Counted from the first letter of the stretch, positions 1-9,770 are shown. The stretch: DNA of 64,000 nt from Lawsonibacter faecis (GCF_014287675.1 NZ_JACOPQ010000003.1:248001-312000), one strand, 5' to 3'. Translations and numbers: made by a program. The notes: generated from the letters alone by a model not told the origin.

Positions 1-3000
1 CCACTAAAGTAAATCCAAGAGCACTCCAATCGTCTCGTTTCCCCGGTAGTCATGGACTGCCCCTTTGACGCAGAGTAAGAATTGCTCAGTGCTCCATTTT
101 TGTAGCTGGTATAACCCCAAGTGCCAGTTGTGCCAGTCTGCTGCATGGTAACAAAGCTTTCGCCGTCCTCCGAGCCACGAACCATCAGGCTCAGGTCCCC
201 GCTCTTGCCCAGCGGGGTAATATCTGCGGAAATAGTGCAATTACTCAGTTTAAAGTCCTTAATTGCCAGTGCGTTGCGCACGGGGTCGTCACTGGTAAAG
301 GTTACAAGCAGCGCACTCTTGCCGTTATACACTGTGGGGGTTACCTTTACAGTGCTGTCGTTGCTGGTGGGGACGAGCATCGAAGTGTCCCAATCCTCAA
401 AGGAGAGCTCATAGGCGGCGGGAGAGTGCTTCACCAGAGCAATGTTCTTCTCATTCTCTCCTTCAACAAGGTCAGATATCTTCACAAACTGAAGCGTACT
501 GCCCGGCGTGGAAATTCTGAGTTGGGTAGCCTTGGAGCTTACACCCTCCAAGGTGTACGTTCCATCCGATCCAGTAGTTACAGTAGCCCCCAAATATTGC
601 TTGTTGTCATCCATGGCCGCAACACTTACATTTGCCGCAGGCAGACTGTCCACGGTTATCGTCCCGGTCACAATAATGTTCTTTCTGGTCAGAGCCTTAA
701 TGGCCTCGTCCAGAGTTTGAATCGCTCCGTCCACCTGGGCCTGAGTGGCCTTCTGGTTGTTCATAACGGTTTTCGCGGCTGCGAGGGCGCTGGTAAAAGC
801 ACCCCAATCGCCGTTATAGTCCGCCTGGAGCATGGCGTCGGCCTGGGCAATGATTTTAGCCAGCTCACCCTTCTGGGCGCCACTGACCTCAATGACCAGA
901 TTGTCAAGGACGAAATCATAGTGGCCTGCGAAAATATCGGCGTTTGTGCCGGCGCCGGGAGTGATCGGCAGCGCATTGGTGCGGCGCAGGCCAATCCAGG
1001 TCTGGCCGGTGGGGTCGCCGACCAGGGTAAATTTACAGGTAGCCGTTGTGCCCCGCGCCTGCTTGAGCGACGAGACAACCGTGTAGTTGCTGCCGCTGTA
1101 CTCACCGACTCCGCTGATTACCTCGTAGTCTCCCGCAGTGCCCATCTGGTAGTCAAATGCCACGGTATAGGTGACGCCCGGCTCGAAACGGAAGTTTTGG
1201 GGAATGGTCTGGAACGTCAGATTATTTTTCCCGTTTCTGTCGCCCAGCTTGAGGGACCAGTTTCCGTCCAGCACGTCGTCGGTCTCGCGAATGTTCCAGC
1301 CCGCCGAGGTATAGGGGTCGTGCCGCTCGGACAGATGCTGGTAATTATCTTCGATGCCGCCGCTGCCGGGGCCCACCACGAAGGGGAACTCGCCCTGGGC
1401 CACATGCTCGAAGTCCTGGGTAAACTTGACGATGTTTCCCTCATCGTCATAGGTATAGTTGTCCGCCTCGGTCTCCAGGGTCCGTACGTCGTCAAAATAG
1501 GTGTTGCCCTCCCCGGCCTCACGGCTCAGGGTCAGGGTAACCCTGCCGCTTTCAGGCGCGGTAAAGAAAACAAACATATTCTGGAACTTGCTGCTGCCCG
1601 CCTCAATGGGGTGGGTCGTGTTGATGCTGTAGCCGCTGATGTAGTTAATGGCAATCGATTTCTCCGTGTAGTTGGAGGCCAGGATCCGGCCGCTCTCATC
1701 CGTTACGGTCATGGCGGCCTTGGCGTCGCTGCGGTTATCCACCGACACATAGGTCACGTATTTCTTTCCCGGCTCCAGGCTGTTGTACTCCTGGCTCACG
1801 GATACCGCGCCGGTCATCTTCAGGACGGACTGGGCGTCCTGGTTCAAATAGCGCACGGCGGTGCCCGCGCCTGTCACCGTCCAGTTATCCTCAATAGCGG
1901 CAGAGTTAAAGCCCACGTCCCGCAGGTACAGGCCGGTGCTCCACTCCACGGCGGGGGCCTGGGCAGCCGCATCGCCCTTGACGATTACATAAGGCGTCTT
2001 TGCCTCGGCCTTGAGGGTAACGGAGCCGTTTTTCACGGGGACGATGGTCTCATTCACGCGGCCATTGTCGGTAAGCTCATACATCTTGACATTTGTGAGG
2101 CTCTCCCAGCCGTCGGGCAGTTCCCAGGTGCTGCTGCCGCCCACATCGTTGCGGTGGTAGAGCTTCTGATCGGCGGCGGCAAGCTCGTTGCCGTCCTTGT
2201 CCCAGAACCAGGGAATGAGATACTGCTGGTTGGCCAGCGTACGCAGATTCTCGGTCTCGGTGTCTCCGCCCCACTGGCCGGATTCGTTGGTAGCCGGTAC
2301 CGGCGTACCTCTGAGTATTTCCTTGCCGTCCAGTGTGATGGTGCGGGCACGGTACTCCTGCTTATCATCATCTGTGTCGTAGGCAAAGGCCTTTGTGGTC
2401 GCGGTGTCGGGGTCGGTGCCGCGGGTCACCACCACGGTGCTCTCCCGGTCCGCGCTCTGGAGGGTAATCTTTGCCTCGGGCGTCCAATTGACGGTACCGG
2501 CGCCCTTCCCATCGGTGTCACTCTTGGCAGCCCAAGGTATCGCCACCGGCGCTGCGGCATCCACCCACTCCATAATGTCATAGTGCTGCAGGAATTTGGC
2601 GGGAATCTGGTGCTCAAAGATGGACTCGATATGCTCGTCATACTCGCCGTCCTTCTGCCAGCCCTCAAAGCCCTGCATGGCCGCGCCGCCCAGCAGGGGC
2701 GCGTTGGCGTTGCCGCCGTAGCGGGGGTAGTCGGCTACAAAGGTGTCCTTATAGCTGTTGAGGAGGAAGCGCTCCACCTCACTGTTATATTTGCCCTTAT
2801 TATCATATTCGCCGTAGGTATAGTCGGCGACCCAGTGCTGGAAGGTGGATTCCCATTCCATGCCGTAGGCCCATTCGGTGGTCACCCGCCAGCCGTTGTC
2901 CACCAGCTCCTGAGAGAGCTTACGGGTCTGCCATGCGTCCTCGCTGTTGCCGGAGGTAAGGTTGCCCCACACGTCCACGTAGATGAAGTCGAGCAGGCCG

Positions 3001-5687
3001 TTCATCTCATCGGCAAGGGCCTTAAAGCGGTTTGCCCGGTTACCGGAGGCCAGATCGTACAGGCCGTTGATGCCCACGCCCTGATCCAGCCAGTTCCAGC
3101 CATACCGCAGGCCGCCGGAGTTTGTGCGGCGGACCGTCTTGTCGCTGAAGGATTTGGACTCGGGATAGAACTCGCTTGCATTCACATGGATGCCGAAGCG
3201 GGCGCCCAGTTCGGCCCCTTCCTCCATCATGGTCAGCATATCTGGCACGCCGCCCATACGGGTGCCCACGTCGGCATAGTCGCCGTGGCCGGAGTCGTGG
3301 CCCTCGTTGCCATAGCCCTTGAGAAGGATGCTCTGGCCCAGACCGTCGGTGTTGAGATAGACCCGCTTCACATTGTCCAGGGAGGTGAGGAAGGGGTTCT
3401 GAGCCTGGGAGCCGAAGTTCAGGGCGATGCGGGTGGTCACCAGCTCGGGAATTTCTTCGCTCTTAAAGGGCTTATGGACAATCGTGTCCCTGGCCACAAT
3501 GGCGGCGTCCTGCCAGCTGATTTCACCGTTGCCATTCTCGTCCCCGGTGACCACCACCTTGGCGTACAGGGGCAGCTCGGTAGGCCCGACCACCTTCTGG
3601 GAGTCGGGAATCACGGCGTTGTTGATGGGGTTGGGGTCGCTGCTGGACACCTTGCGGTCATAATACCACTCGCTGCTGGAGAGCCCCAGAGAGGTATATG
3701 CGCCGCGGTCCTCCGTGTTGGCCAGCACGCGGTTATTGTTGCTGCCCGCGCCGCCGGTACCCCACTCGGAGTTGCTGGCGATGCCGGCGCTCAGCTCATC
3801 ATTGGAGACAAAGCCGTAGATAAACCGCTGATTGTTGGCGCTTGCAAACTGGTCGGCGGCGTAGCGGAAGTCGCCGCTGGTGATGGTGTTGGCCGCCAGC
3901 CGGTTGCCGATGAAATTGGCGCCCTCTTGATTGGACCGCACCGAGATCAGGCTGTGGTTGGGGATGCTGATGCGCTCCACCGGGTACTCAATCTCGTCCA
4001 GATTGTTGTCAATGCGGTTGATGTTGAAGGAGAGGACCTTGCCCTCCGCCGCCAGCTCGGCGTGGATGACGCAGTCAATATTTGTGCCCTGGGCGGTCAT
4101 GGTGTATGTAATTCTGTCGCCGGACTCCGCCACTGCGGACTCCACAGCGGGCGCCACATCCACGCCGTTGATGGTCACAGTGTCCAGAATGGTGGTCTGG
4201 CCGTAGAAGGTCTTGCCTTCCAGGCCGCCCTTCATGTCATACTGGATGGCCCGCGGGAAATCCAGGTCCACCAGCACGTCCATGTCGTCCGTGGAGAGAA
4301 CGGCAGTACGTACCGGAATAGGTACCAGCCGAATGTCCTTTCCGGTGACGTTTTCATCCTCCACTGTGACACCCTCAAGGGTCGCGGGCTCATAGTTTTC
4401 CGCCGTAACCTTCAGGGTATAGCTGCCGGGCTCAACGCCCCTGATGGTATAGTTGCCGTCGGCGTCCGTCACTGCGGTCCTGCCGGTATCCCCCAGTGCA
4501 ACCACCGCATACCGGATCGGCTTCGGCGTCTCGCCGTTATCAGTCACCCTGCCGGAGATTACCGGCAGCACGGTCAGGGATACATTCTTGCCGGTAATGT
4601 CTCCGTCATCAATTGTAAAGCTATCAATCCTACCGGACTTATAGCCCTCCTTAATCACTGTGCCGGTATGCTCACCTGGAAGCAGACCGGACACGGTATA
4701 AGCGCCGTTCTCGTCGGTGGTGGCGCTTTTGCCGCCAATGGTGACTGTAGCGCCAATAACGACTTCCTCGCTACCGGCTTTAGTCACGGTTCCAGAGACA
4801 TCGTATGCTGAAACCATTTCCTGGTTTGAATAGAGCATATTGGAGATTTTTATTTCTGTGGCTGCATTACTATAAGTTGCCGCCTTGACTGCAATAACAT
4901 CTGGGGCCGTCTCGTGGTCGGCTGCACTAAAATTGTATGGCATACCAGTAAAGAGATCGACACCATCTACTGTCGCCTTAGTTAAGCTGGTGCCTGTCCA
5001 TTCCACACGTAGCGTCACTGTCGCTCCTGCCTCTGGTGCGGCTACACGATTTCCCTGATACCAGCTAACCCCGGAGTCGTTTTTGTATTCCTCCCAGAAC
5101 CATCCGTTTGTGTCATACCCAACCATAAACGCTTTCCCTGGCGTTGCATAGTTAATAAAAAGTCCAAAGCGGCTATTAGCTTTACTAGAAATCGGGGTAA
5201 TATCCATTTGGATAAAACGAGATTCCTGTACGTCTACCTCTTTCAGTTGATCCGAAGCTGTTTTATTGATAAACGCTGCCGGCCAATCTTTTTCAGTTTT
5301 ACCGTTACCGTTCCCAGACCCAGCCTTTATATGGAGCACTCCGTTATCCATCTCGCAAATAGAACCTGTACCCATGATTGTCTGTCCGTCCTGTTCCCAC
5401 TTGTCTTGTGCAGGCACGGTGGTAGAAAACGGTGTAATCTCCTCTTCCAGGAGGTCATTGGATTCCGAAGGTGCACCTTCGGAATCCTCCGGCAGTACTG
5501 CCGGAGCGTCGGGTTCCTTTTCCTCACCCTCTGCCTGCTCCGGTGATTCCTTGGGCGTCTCGGGCATGTTCTGGCTCTCCTGGGGCGGCTGTTCCGCGGC
5601 GGGTAATTCCGCCGCACCGGCCGGGACCATGGAGAAGAGCATGCACAGGCACAGGATCAACGCGAGTAATCTTCGTTCCTTTTTCAT
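1..5687 (-). CDS. GH101 endo-alpha-N-acetylgalactosaminidase, multidomain, secreted (C-terminus beyond window)
   Basis: The frame is open from the ATG at 5687 to the left edge, at least 1,895 residues, with AGGAGG nine bases upstream. Residues 1-25 are a signal peptide (MKKERRLL then a hydrophobic core ending GAA), followed by a Pro/Glu-rich linker to about 70. A concanavalin-like domain (about 75-215) and two carboxypeptidase-regulatory-like Ig folds (about 294-450) precede the GH101 catalytic region. The motif YVDVWGN carries the expected nucleophile Asp905 (2973-2975), and TTEW carries the acid/base Glu938 (2874-2876); the spacing and the blocks STFQHW and GDYxxYGG-like (ADYPRYGG) and LLGG resemble the pneumococcal enzyme (D764/E796). 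Galactose-binding-like jelly rolls follow (about 1235-1590), then a FIVAR module (about 1598-1665), another regulatory-like Ig fold, and the start of a second concanavalin-like domain at the edge. Family role: release of Gal-beta-1,3-GalNAc (core 1) from Ser/Thr of mucins outside the cell. Whether it ends in a wall anchor cannot be seen. Confidence 0.93.
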   Translation of the reverse strand, partial: MKKERRLLALILCLCMLFSMVPAGAAELPAAEQPPQESQNMPETPKESPEQAEGEEKEPDAPAVLPEDSEGAPSESNDLLEEEITPFSTTVPAQDKWEQDGQTIMGTGSICEMDNGVLHIKAGSGNGNGKTEKDWPAAFINKTASDQLKEVDVQESRFIQMDITPISSKANSRFGLFINYATPGKAFMVGYDTNGWFWEEYKNDSGVSWYQGNRVAAPEAGATVTLRVEWTGTSLTKATVDGVDLFTGMPYNFSAADHETAPDVIAVKAATYSNAATEIKISNMLYSNQEMVSAYDVSGTVTKAGSEEVVIGATVTIGGKSATTDENGAYTVSGLLPGEHTGTVIKEGYKSGRIDSFTIDDGDITGKNVSLTVLPVISGRVTDNGETPKPIRYAVVALGDTGRTAVTDADGNYTIRGVEPGSYTLKVTAENYEPATLEGVTVEDENVTGKDIRLVPIPVRTAVLSTDDMDVLVDLDFPRAIQYDMKGGLEGKTFYGQTTILDTVTINGVDVAPAVESAVAESGDRITYTMTAQGTNIDCVIHAELAAEGKVLSFNINRIDNNLDEIEYPVERISIPNHSLISVRSNQEGANFIGNRLAANTITSGDFRYAADQFASANNQRFIYGFVSNDELSAGIASNSEWGTGGAGSNNNRVLANTEDRGAYTSLGLSSSEWYYDRKVSSSDPNPINNAVIPDSQKVVGPTELPLYAKVVVTGDENGNGEISWQDAAIVARDTIVHKPFKSEEIPELVTTRIALNFGSQAQNPFLTSLDNVKRVYLNTDGLGQSILLKGYGNEGHDSGHGDYADVGTRMGGVPDMLTMMEEGAELGARFGIHVNASEFYPESKSFSDKTVRRTNSGGLRYGWNWLDQGVGINGLYDLASGNRANRFKALADEMNGLLDFIYVDVWGNLTSGNSEDAWQTRKLSQELVDNGWRVTTEWAYGMEWESTFQHWVADYTYGEYDNKGKYNSEVERFLLNSYKDTFVADYPRYGGNANAPLLGGAAMQGFEGWQKDGEYDEHIESIFEHQIPAKFLQHYDIMEWVDAAAPVAIPWAAKSDTDGKGAGTVNWTPEAKITLQSADRESTVVVTRGTDPDTATTKAFAYDTDDDKQEYRARTITLDGKEILRGTPVPATNESGQWGGDTETENLRTLANQQYLIPWFWDKDGNELAAADQKLYHRNDVGGSSTWELPDGWESLTNVKMYELTDNGRVNETIVPVKNGSVTLKAEAKTPYVIVKGDAAAQAPAVEWSTGLYLRDVGFNSAAIEDNWTVTGAGTAVRYLNQDAQSVLKMTGAVSVSQEYNSLEPGKKYVTYVSVDNRSDAKAAMTVTDESGRILASNYTEKSIAINYISGYSINTTHPIEAGSSKFQNMFVFFTAPESGRVTLTLSREAGEGNTYFDDVRTLETEADNYTYDDEGNIVKFTQDFEHVAQGEFPFVVGPGSGGIEDNYQHLSERHDPYTSAGWNIRETDDVLDGNWSLKLGDRNGKNNLTFQTIPQNFRFEPGVTYTVAFDYQMGTAGDYEVISGVGEYSGSNYTVVSSLKQARGTTATCKFTLVGDPTGQTWIGLRRTNALPITPGAGTNADIFAGHYDFVLDNLVIEVSGAQKGELAKIIAQADAMLQADYNGDWGAFTSALAAAKTVMNNQKATQAQVDGAIQTLDEAIKALTRKNIIVTGTITVDSLPAANVSVAAMDDNKQYLGATVTTGSDGTYTLEGVSSKATQLRISTPGSTLQFVKISDLVEGENEKNIALVKHSPAAYELSFEDWDTSMLVPTSNDSTVKVTPTVYNGKSALLVTFTSDDPVRNALAIKDFKLSNCTISADITPLGKSGDLSLMVRGSEDGESFVTMQQTGTTGTWGYTSYKNGALSNSYSASKGQSMTTGETRRLECSWIYFS

Positions 5688-5727
5688 CGTCCGTTCCTCC
5701 TTCTAAGAATTTGGTCTTCCTGTCCAT

Positions 5728-5751
5728 GTCTGATTCTTTGTGCAATCAGAC
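5728..5751. promoter_or_regulatory. Inverted repeat in the GH101 upstream region
   Basis: GTCTGATT and AATCAGAC form a perfect 8-bp inverted repeat around an 8-base spacer, 41-64 bases upstream of the GH101 start codon. The surrounding region (5700-5900) is AT-rich, unlike the rest of the window. It could be an operator or an mRNA 5' hairpin. No confident -35/-10 pair was found here, and the rest of 5752-5930 shows nothing else recognisable. Confidence 0.35.
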
Positions 5752-5929
5752 ACTTCTAAGAGAATATATACCATTAATTTCAGTAGTTTTCACCACACTT
5801 CTTGCTTGATTATTGTAATATATTGCTATTTACTTAAATAATCGCAAAATTGTAATAAGAATTCGAGCAAAAAACCGTTTTTTCGCGCTAATGACACAAT
5901 TCCGCCCGCTCTTTTCCAATTCTTTGTTT

Positions 5930-5984
5930 AAAAAAGGCCGCATCCCGCGGGGAGGACCGTTGGTCCTCCCCGCGGGATGCGGCC
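5930..5984 (-). terminator. Rho-independent terminator of the OYE reductase gene
   Basis: A perfect 23-bp stem (5936-5958 with 5962-5984) closes on a 3-base loop. On the minus strand it is followed by a run of six U (5930-5935). It lies 20 bases past the stop of the minus-strand reductase. Confidence 0.9.
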
Positions 5985-6004
5985 TTACGCCGGCGCTGAA
6001 TGTT

Positions 6005-8086
6005 TTAAAATACTTCGCGGGTAGAGAGATTGAGGGCCGCGTCATAGCCGGACCGGTTGGCCTTGTAGAGGTTGCCGGGGCGGACACAGTCGCCCACGGG
6101 AATCACGTCGTAGGCCGCGCCATAGAAGGAATCACGTATCTGGGCCCTGGAGCGCATACCCGCGGCCAGGATGACGGTATCGGCCCTCAGGGTCTTCTCC
6201 CCGTCCGGCCCCGCCACCTTCACGCCCTCCGGGGTGATCTCCAGGCAGCGGGTATTCATGTGCTGGCGGACCCGGGCCTTGATGCCGTCGGTCTCATGGA
6301 GGTGCATGGCGGTCGACGGGTCGTAGTCGTGCTCCAGATAGTGCAGTGTGAGCAGGCGCTCGGTAAAGGTGCTGTCGGCAGCCAGCATATCGGTCATTTC
6401 AATAAGCTCCACCTCGCGGCCCTCACGGGCCAGCTGGAGGGCGGTCTCACAGCCCACCATGCCGCCGCCCACGATGGCTACGGTCTGCCCCACCTCGCCG
6501 ATGTGGGCGCGGTAGTCCAGGGCGGTCATCACATTCTTCCCATTCACGCCGGGGATGGGGGGCACGGCGGACTCGGCCCCCACCGCCACGATGATGGCGT
6601 CGGGGTTATCCAGCCGCACCCGCTCGGGCGTGGCCTCAGTGTTCAGGTGGATGGTCACTCCGGACTTGCCCGCCTGGCGCACCAGGTACTCCCGGTACCG
6701 GACCATATCGTGCTTAAAGTCCACGTCGTCCGCATGGACAAGCTGGCCGCCCAGGCGGCCGCTCCGCTCGTAGAGCACCACCTCGTGGCCCATTTTGGAC
6801 GCGGTTACAGCGGCCTGGATGCCGGCGGGGCCGCCGCCCACCACGACAATCTTCTTGTGGATGCCGGTGGTCTGGAGGTGGGGTTCCATCCAGGAGCGGC
6901 CGTGGTTGGGATTCACGGAGCACTCGATGTGCCGGGTGGCGGTTTTAAAGTCCTGCAGAATCACCTTGGTGCCGGTGTTCACGCGGCCGCCGCCGATGTC
7001 GGCGCAGCGCATGCAGCGGATACAGGGACGGATGTCCTCCGCCTTGCCTGCCCGGGCCTTCTCTCCCCAGTTGGGGTCGGCCACAAAGGAGCGGGCCATG
7101 GCGATAAGGTCGGCCTTTCCCTCGGCCAGAATACGCTCGGCCAGCTCCGGGTCGTTGATGCCGCCCACAGTAGCCACAGGGATTTTAATCCCGGCCTTCT
7201 TCATGGCCTCGGCGGCGTAGACGTTGCAGCCCTGGGGCATGAAGTGGACGGGGTGCATGACGCCCCGGGAGACCGAGTTGCGCCGCGAACCCACGGAGCA
7301 CTGGATGATATCAATCTTGTCCTCAATCATCTTTACGAACTCCACCGACTCATCCACCTCCATGCCCCCTTCAATGAGCTCAGAGGTGGAGATGCGGTAC
7401 TCGATGAGGAAGTCCCTTCCCACGGCCTGGCGGACACGGTCCAGCACCATGATGGGGAAGCGCGCCCGGTTTTCCAGGCTTCCGCCGTATTTGTCCTTCC
7501 GCTGGTTCTCCAGGGGGGAGACAAACTGGCTCAGAAGCCAGGAGTGGCCGCCGTGGATATTCACCATATCCGCGCCGCCCCGCTTGGCCATGACGGCGGT
7601 CTGGGCGAAGCAGCCGGCCACATAGTCCATGTCCTCCTCGGTCATCTCCTCGCAGATGTTGCCGTTGGGCATGGTCTTGGCCGAGGGGCCCATGGGGCTG
7701 CGCCCGCCGTTGTACTGGGGCAGGGCCCACTGGCCGGAGTGGCTCAGCTCGATGCAGACCTTCGCGCCGTAGATATGGAGAAAGTCGGAGAACTGGTTGA
7801 GGCTTCTCAGCGTGGTCTCGTCGCAGAGGTTGATCTGGTTGCTGTGCCCGCTGCCGTTGAGCAGGGAGATGCGGGCTTCGCCGGTGGTAATCATGGCCGC
7901 GCCGCCCTTGGCCTTGCAGCCGTAGTGAATGGCGGCGTCCAGGGTAAAGTACCCCTCGGGCGTGACCAGATTGTTCATGCTCTGGGGGGCGGAGATGATA
8001 CGGTTTTTAAAGACCTGGCTTCCGATGGTGATGGGCGCGAAGAGGTGGGGATAGCGCTCCTGATAGGGCTGGAGATACTGGCTCAT
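6005..8086 (-). CDS. NADH:flavin oxidoreductase / old yellow enzyme with FAD-NAD domain (enoate / 2,4-dienoyl-CoA reductase type)
   Basis: 693 residues, the usual size of the DCR / BaiCD / enoate-reductase group. Residues 1-350 are the FMN TIM barrel (ADMVNIHGGHSWLLSQF near 172-188, matching the family's IHxxHGYLLxQF block). A cysteine cluster follows: C355, C358, C361 and C389. The C-terminal half has two Rossmann motifs, VVVGGGPAG (about 414-422, FAD) and VAIVGGGMVG (NAD(P)H). Family chemistry is NAD(P)H-driven reduction of a C=C bond conjugated to a carbonyl. The cysteine spacing (x2, x2, x27) is tighter at the front and longer at the back than in E. coli DCR (x2, x3, x11), so the [4Fe-4S] site or its environment may differ. 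It lies 102 bases downstream of the transporter gene and is probably co-transcribed with it. The substrate is not evident. Confidence 0.85.
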   Translation of the reverse strand: MSQYLQPYQERYPHLFAPITIGSQVFKNRIISAPQSMNNLVTPEGYFTLDAAIHYGCKAKGGAAMITTGEARISLLNGSGHSNQINLCDETTLRSLNQFSDFLHIYGAKVCIELSHSGQWALPQYNGGRSPMGPSAKTMPNGNICEEMTEEDMDYVAGCFAQTAVMAKRGGADMVNIHGGHSWLLSQFVSPLENQRKDKYGGSLENRARFPIMVLDRVRQAVGRDFLIEYRISTSELIEGGMEVDESVEFVKMIEDKIDIIQCSVGSRRNSVSRGVMHPVHFMPQGCNVYAAEAMKKAGIKIPVATVGGINDPELAERILAEGKADLIAMARSFVADPNWGEKARAGKAEDIRPCIRCMRCADIGGGRVNTGTKVILQDFKTATRHIECSVNPNHGRSWMEPHLQTTGIHKKIVVVGGGPAGIQAAVTASKMGHEVVLYERSGRLGGQLVHADDVDFKHDMVRYREYLVRQAGKSGVTIHLNTEATPERVRLDNPDAIIVAVGAESAVPPIPGVNGKNVMTALDYRAHIGEVGQTVAIVGGGMVGCETALQLAREGREVELIEMTDMLAADSTFTERLLTLHYLEHDYDPSTAMHLHETDGIKARVRQHMNTRCLEITPEGVKVAGPDGEKTLRADTVILAAGMRSRAQIRDSFYGAAYDVIPVGDCVRPGNLYKANRSGYDAALNLSTREVF

Positions 8087-8129
8087 GGCATGGCCTCCTT
8101 AGATGGTTTTGCCTCATATGTGAGAGGAG

Positions 8130-8170
8130 GCGGACCGGGCCGGCTGAGAGAGTGGACCGGCCCGGTCCGC
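8130..8170 (-). other. Intercistronic stem-loop between transporter and OYE reductase
   Basis: A perfect 14-bp stem (8130-8143 with 8157-8170) with a 13-base loop lies between the two minus-strand genes. There is no U-run, so it looks more like an mRNA stability or processing element than a full terminator. Confidence 0.5.
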
Positions 8171-8188
8171 GAAGGAAAGGTATCAGCC

Positions 8189-9655
8189 TCAGAAAAGTAC
8201 GTTGGCCAGCGGCAGGCCGATGCAGAACATCACGACGAAGGTGGCCGCCACGGCGAAAAGTCCCAGGGTGAAGGGATACTTGCCCGGCACCCACTCCTTG
8301 TTGCCGTAGATCAGGGCGGCGGGGGTGGAGCCAGCGGGGGTGATGAGGGCGGTGGAGCAGACGGTGATGAGCACCACCATGATAGCCTTTACATTCACGC
8401 CCGCGCCGCTGGCGATGCAGAGGTTATAGGCGATGGGCGTGAAGATGGCCACGGTGGCCATGTTGTTGCAGAAGTTGGTGACCACGGTGGCCGCCAGAAT
8501 CAGCAGGAAAGCGAAGATCAGGAAGCTCTTGCCCTGGAGGACGGGGCCCATCACCTGGCTAATCCAGGCGGTAATGCCGGTGTCCGCGTTGGAGATGGCG
8601 GAGGAGATGGTCAGGGCGCCCACCAGCAGGAAGATCAGATCCCAGTTGATGGGGCGGAACATGTCGCCCAGCGTGCCGCCCTCTTTGAAGTTGATAAAGA
8701 CCAGGCCCAGCACGAAGAGGGCGGTGATGCCGGTGGTATTGATTTTATTGAGCAGGATGGTCAGCGCGAAGTCCGCGGGCAGGATGCTGGGCAGCAGCAC
8801 CGCCACAATGTAGCAGATGAAGTAGATGAGGATGAAGCGCTGATAGGGGTTCAGCTTCTCCTCGCCCACAATGGAGGCGTCCGAGTTCTTGATTTTGGAT
8901 ACGTCGGGCTTGAAGACGAACTTCATGGCCAGCAGATAGATGCCGATGATGATCCAGTCGGTAATCAGCATCCAGATAAAATAGCGGAAGAAGTTGATGT
9001 CGCCGCCGCCGGAGAGGTCGGCGTAGTTGCCGATGACCACGGCGGGCAGAGACTTGAAGGGGAAGAGCTGATAGGCCAGGCTGCCGGAGAAGGCGATGCC
9101 CACCAGCATGAGCATGGGCCACTTCTCGCCCTTCTTGAACTGATAGACCTCGCAGATGCCGTAAAACATGGACCACACCACCATAATGGCGGCGGTGATG
9201 GAGATGACCGAGGAGAGGACGAACATGGAGAACAGGATCAGGAAGGAGAGCACCCAGGGACGGCCCCTCGCGATCTTGAATGAGACCAGCTTGTTGGCGA
9301 TCCACTTCGCCACGCCGGAGGTGCCCAGCACGCCGGTGAGAATGAAGCTGAAGAGGATCAGCAGGATGGTGTTGTTGCCGAATCCGGACTTGAACGCGTC
9401 GGCCACCGACATCATGCCGGACAGTCCCAACAGGATGATGCCGAAGAGGCTGGGCCAGGCCATGCCGACGGTCAGCCAGCCGTAGATCATTCCGATAAAG
9501 ATGCCCAGGATGTTCATGCCCAGGGCGGTGATGGGCTCCACAGGGGGGATAAAGCGGAAGAGCAGCATAATACCCACGCAGATGAGGCTATTGACGTAAT
9601 AGGACGGCTTGTTCCGAGTGGCCAGGCTCCCCTTTGCAGCCAGCTCTGTTGACAT
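8189..9655 (-). CDS. SLC13/DASS-type (CitT/ArsB superfamily) anion transporter
   Basis: About 488 residues, almost entirely hydrophobic, with 12 or more predicted membrane segments and short polar loops. The two halves carry family-like hairpin blocks: GFGNNTILLILFSF in the first, and NFCNNMATVAIFTPIA and ITPAGSTPAALIYGN in the second. Members carry di- and tricarboxylates or related anions with Na+. The ATG at 9655 is preferred because AAAGGTGG lies seven bases upstream; an in-frame GTG at 9667 would overlap that site. The gene is divergent from the PepD gene and has a sigma-54-like promoter upstream. The exact substrate cannot be assigned. Confidence 0.8.
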   Translation of the reverse strand: MSTELAAKGSLATRNKPSYYVNSLICVGIMLLFRFIPPVEPITALGMNILGIFIGMIYGWLTVGMAWPSLFGIILLGLSGMMSVADAFKSGFGNNTILLILFSFILTGVLGTSGVAKWIANKLVSFKIARGRPWVLSFLILFSMFVLSSVISITAAIMVVWSMFYGICEVYQFKKGEKWPMLMLVGIAFSGSLAYQLFPFKSLPAVVIGNYADLSGGGDINFFRYFIWMLITDWIIIGIYLLAMKFVFKPDVSKIKNSDASIVGEEKLNPYQRFILIYFICYIVAVLLPSILPADFALTILLNKINTTGITALFVLGLVFINFKEGGTLGDMFRPINWDLIFLLVGALTISSAISNADTGITAWISQVMGPVLQGKSFLIFAFLLILAATVVTNFCNNMATVAIFTPIAYNLCIASGAGVNVKAIMVVLITVCSTALITPAGSTPAALIYGNKEWVPGKYPFTLGLFAVAATFVVMFCIGLPLANVLF

Positions 9656-9753
9656 ACGGGATTCCACCTTTCTCTTTACAAGCGTTCATGGAATATACAG
9701 GAACGAAGGGCTTTTCCTCAGGCAAGCCGGTTTTTCAGGCAATTCCGGGCGGA

Positions 9754-9770
9754 TTGCAAAAAACCGGCCG
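9754..9770 (-). promoter_or_regulatory. Candidate sigma-54 promoter of the transporter/OYE operon
   Basis: The minus strand reads CGGCCGGTTTTTTGCAA: GG, ten bases, GC, the invariant -24/-12 spacing, with a TTGCA -12 box. The -24 box is weaker than in the plus-strand promoters of this island. It leaves a leader of about 90 bases before the ATG at 9655. Confidence 0.5.

Noticed and set aside
426..4811. 1,461-residue open frame on the plus strand
   Set aside because: It is antisense to the GH101 gene, has no domain, no ribosome site and a composition (Val/Leu/Gly/His-rich) typical of the complement of high-GC coding sequence.
5891..9283. 1,130-residue plus-strand frame
   Set aside because: Antisense to the OYE and transporter genes; it runs through the terminator at 5936-5984 and shows no domain.
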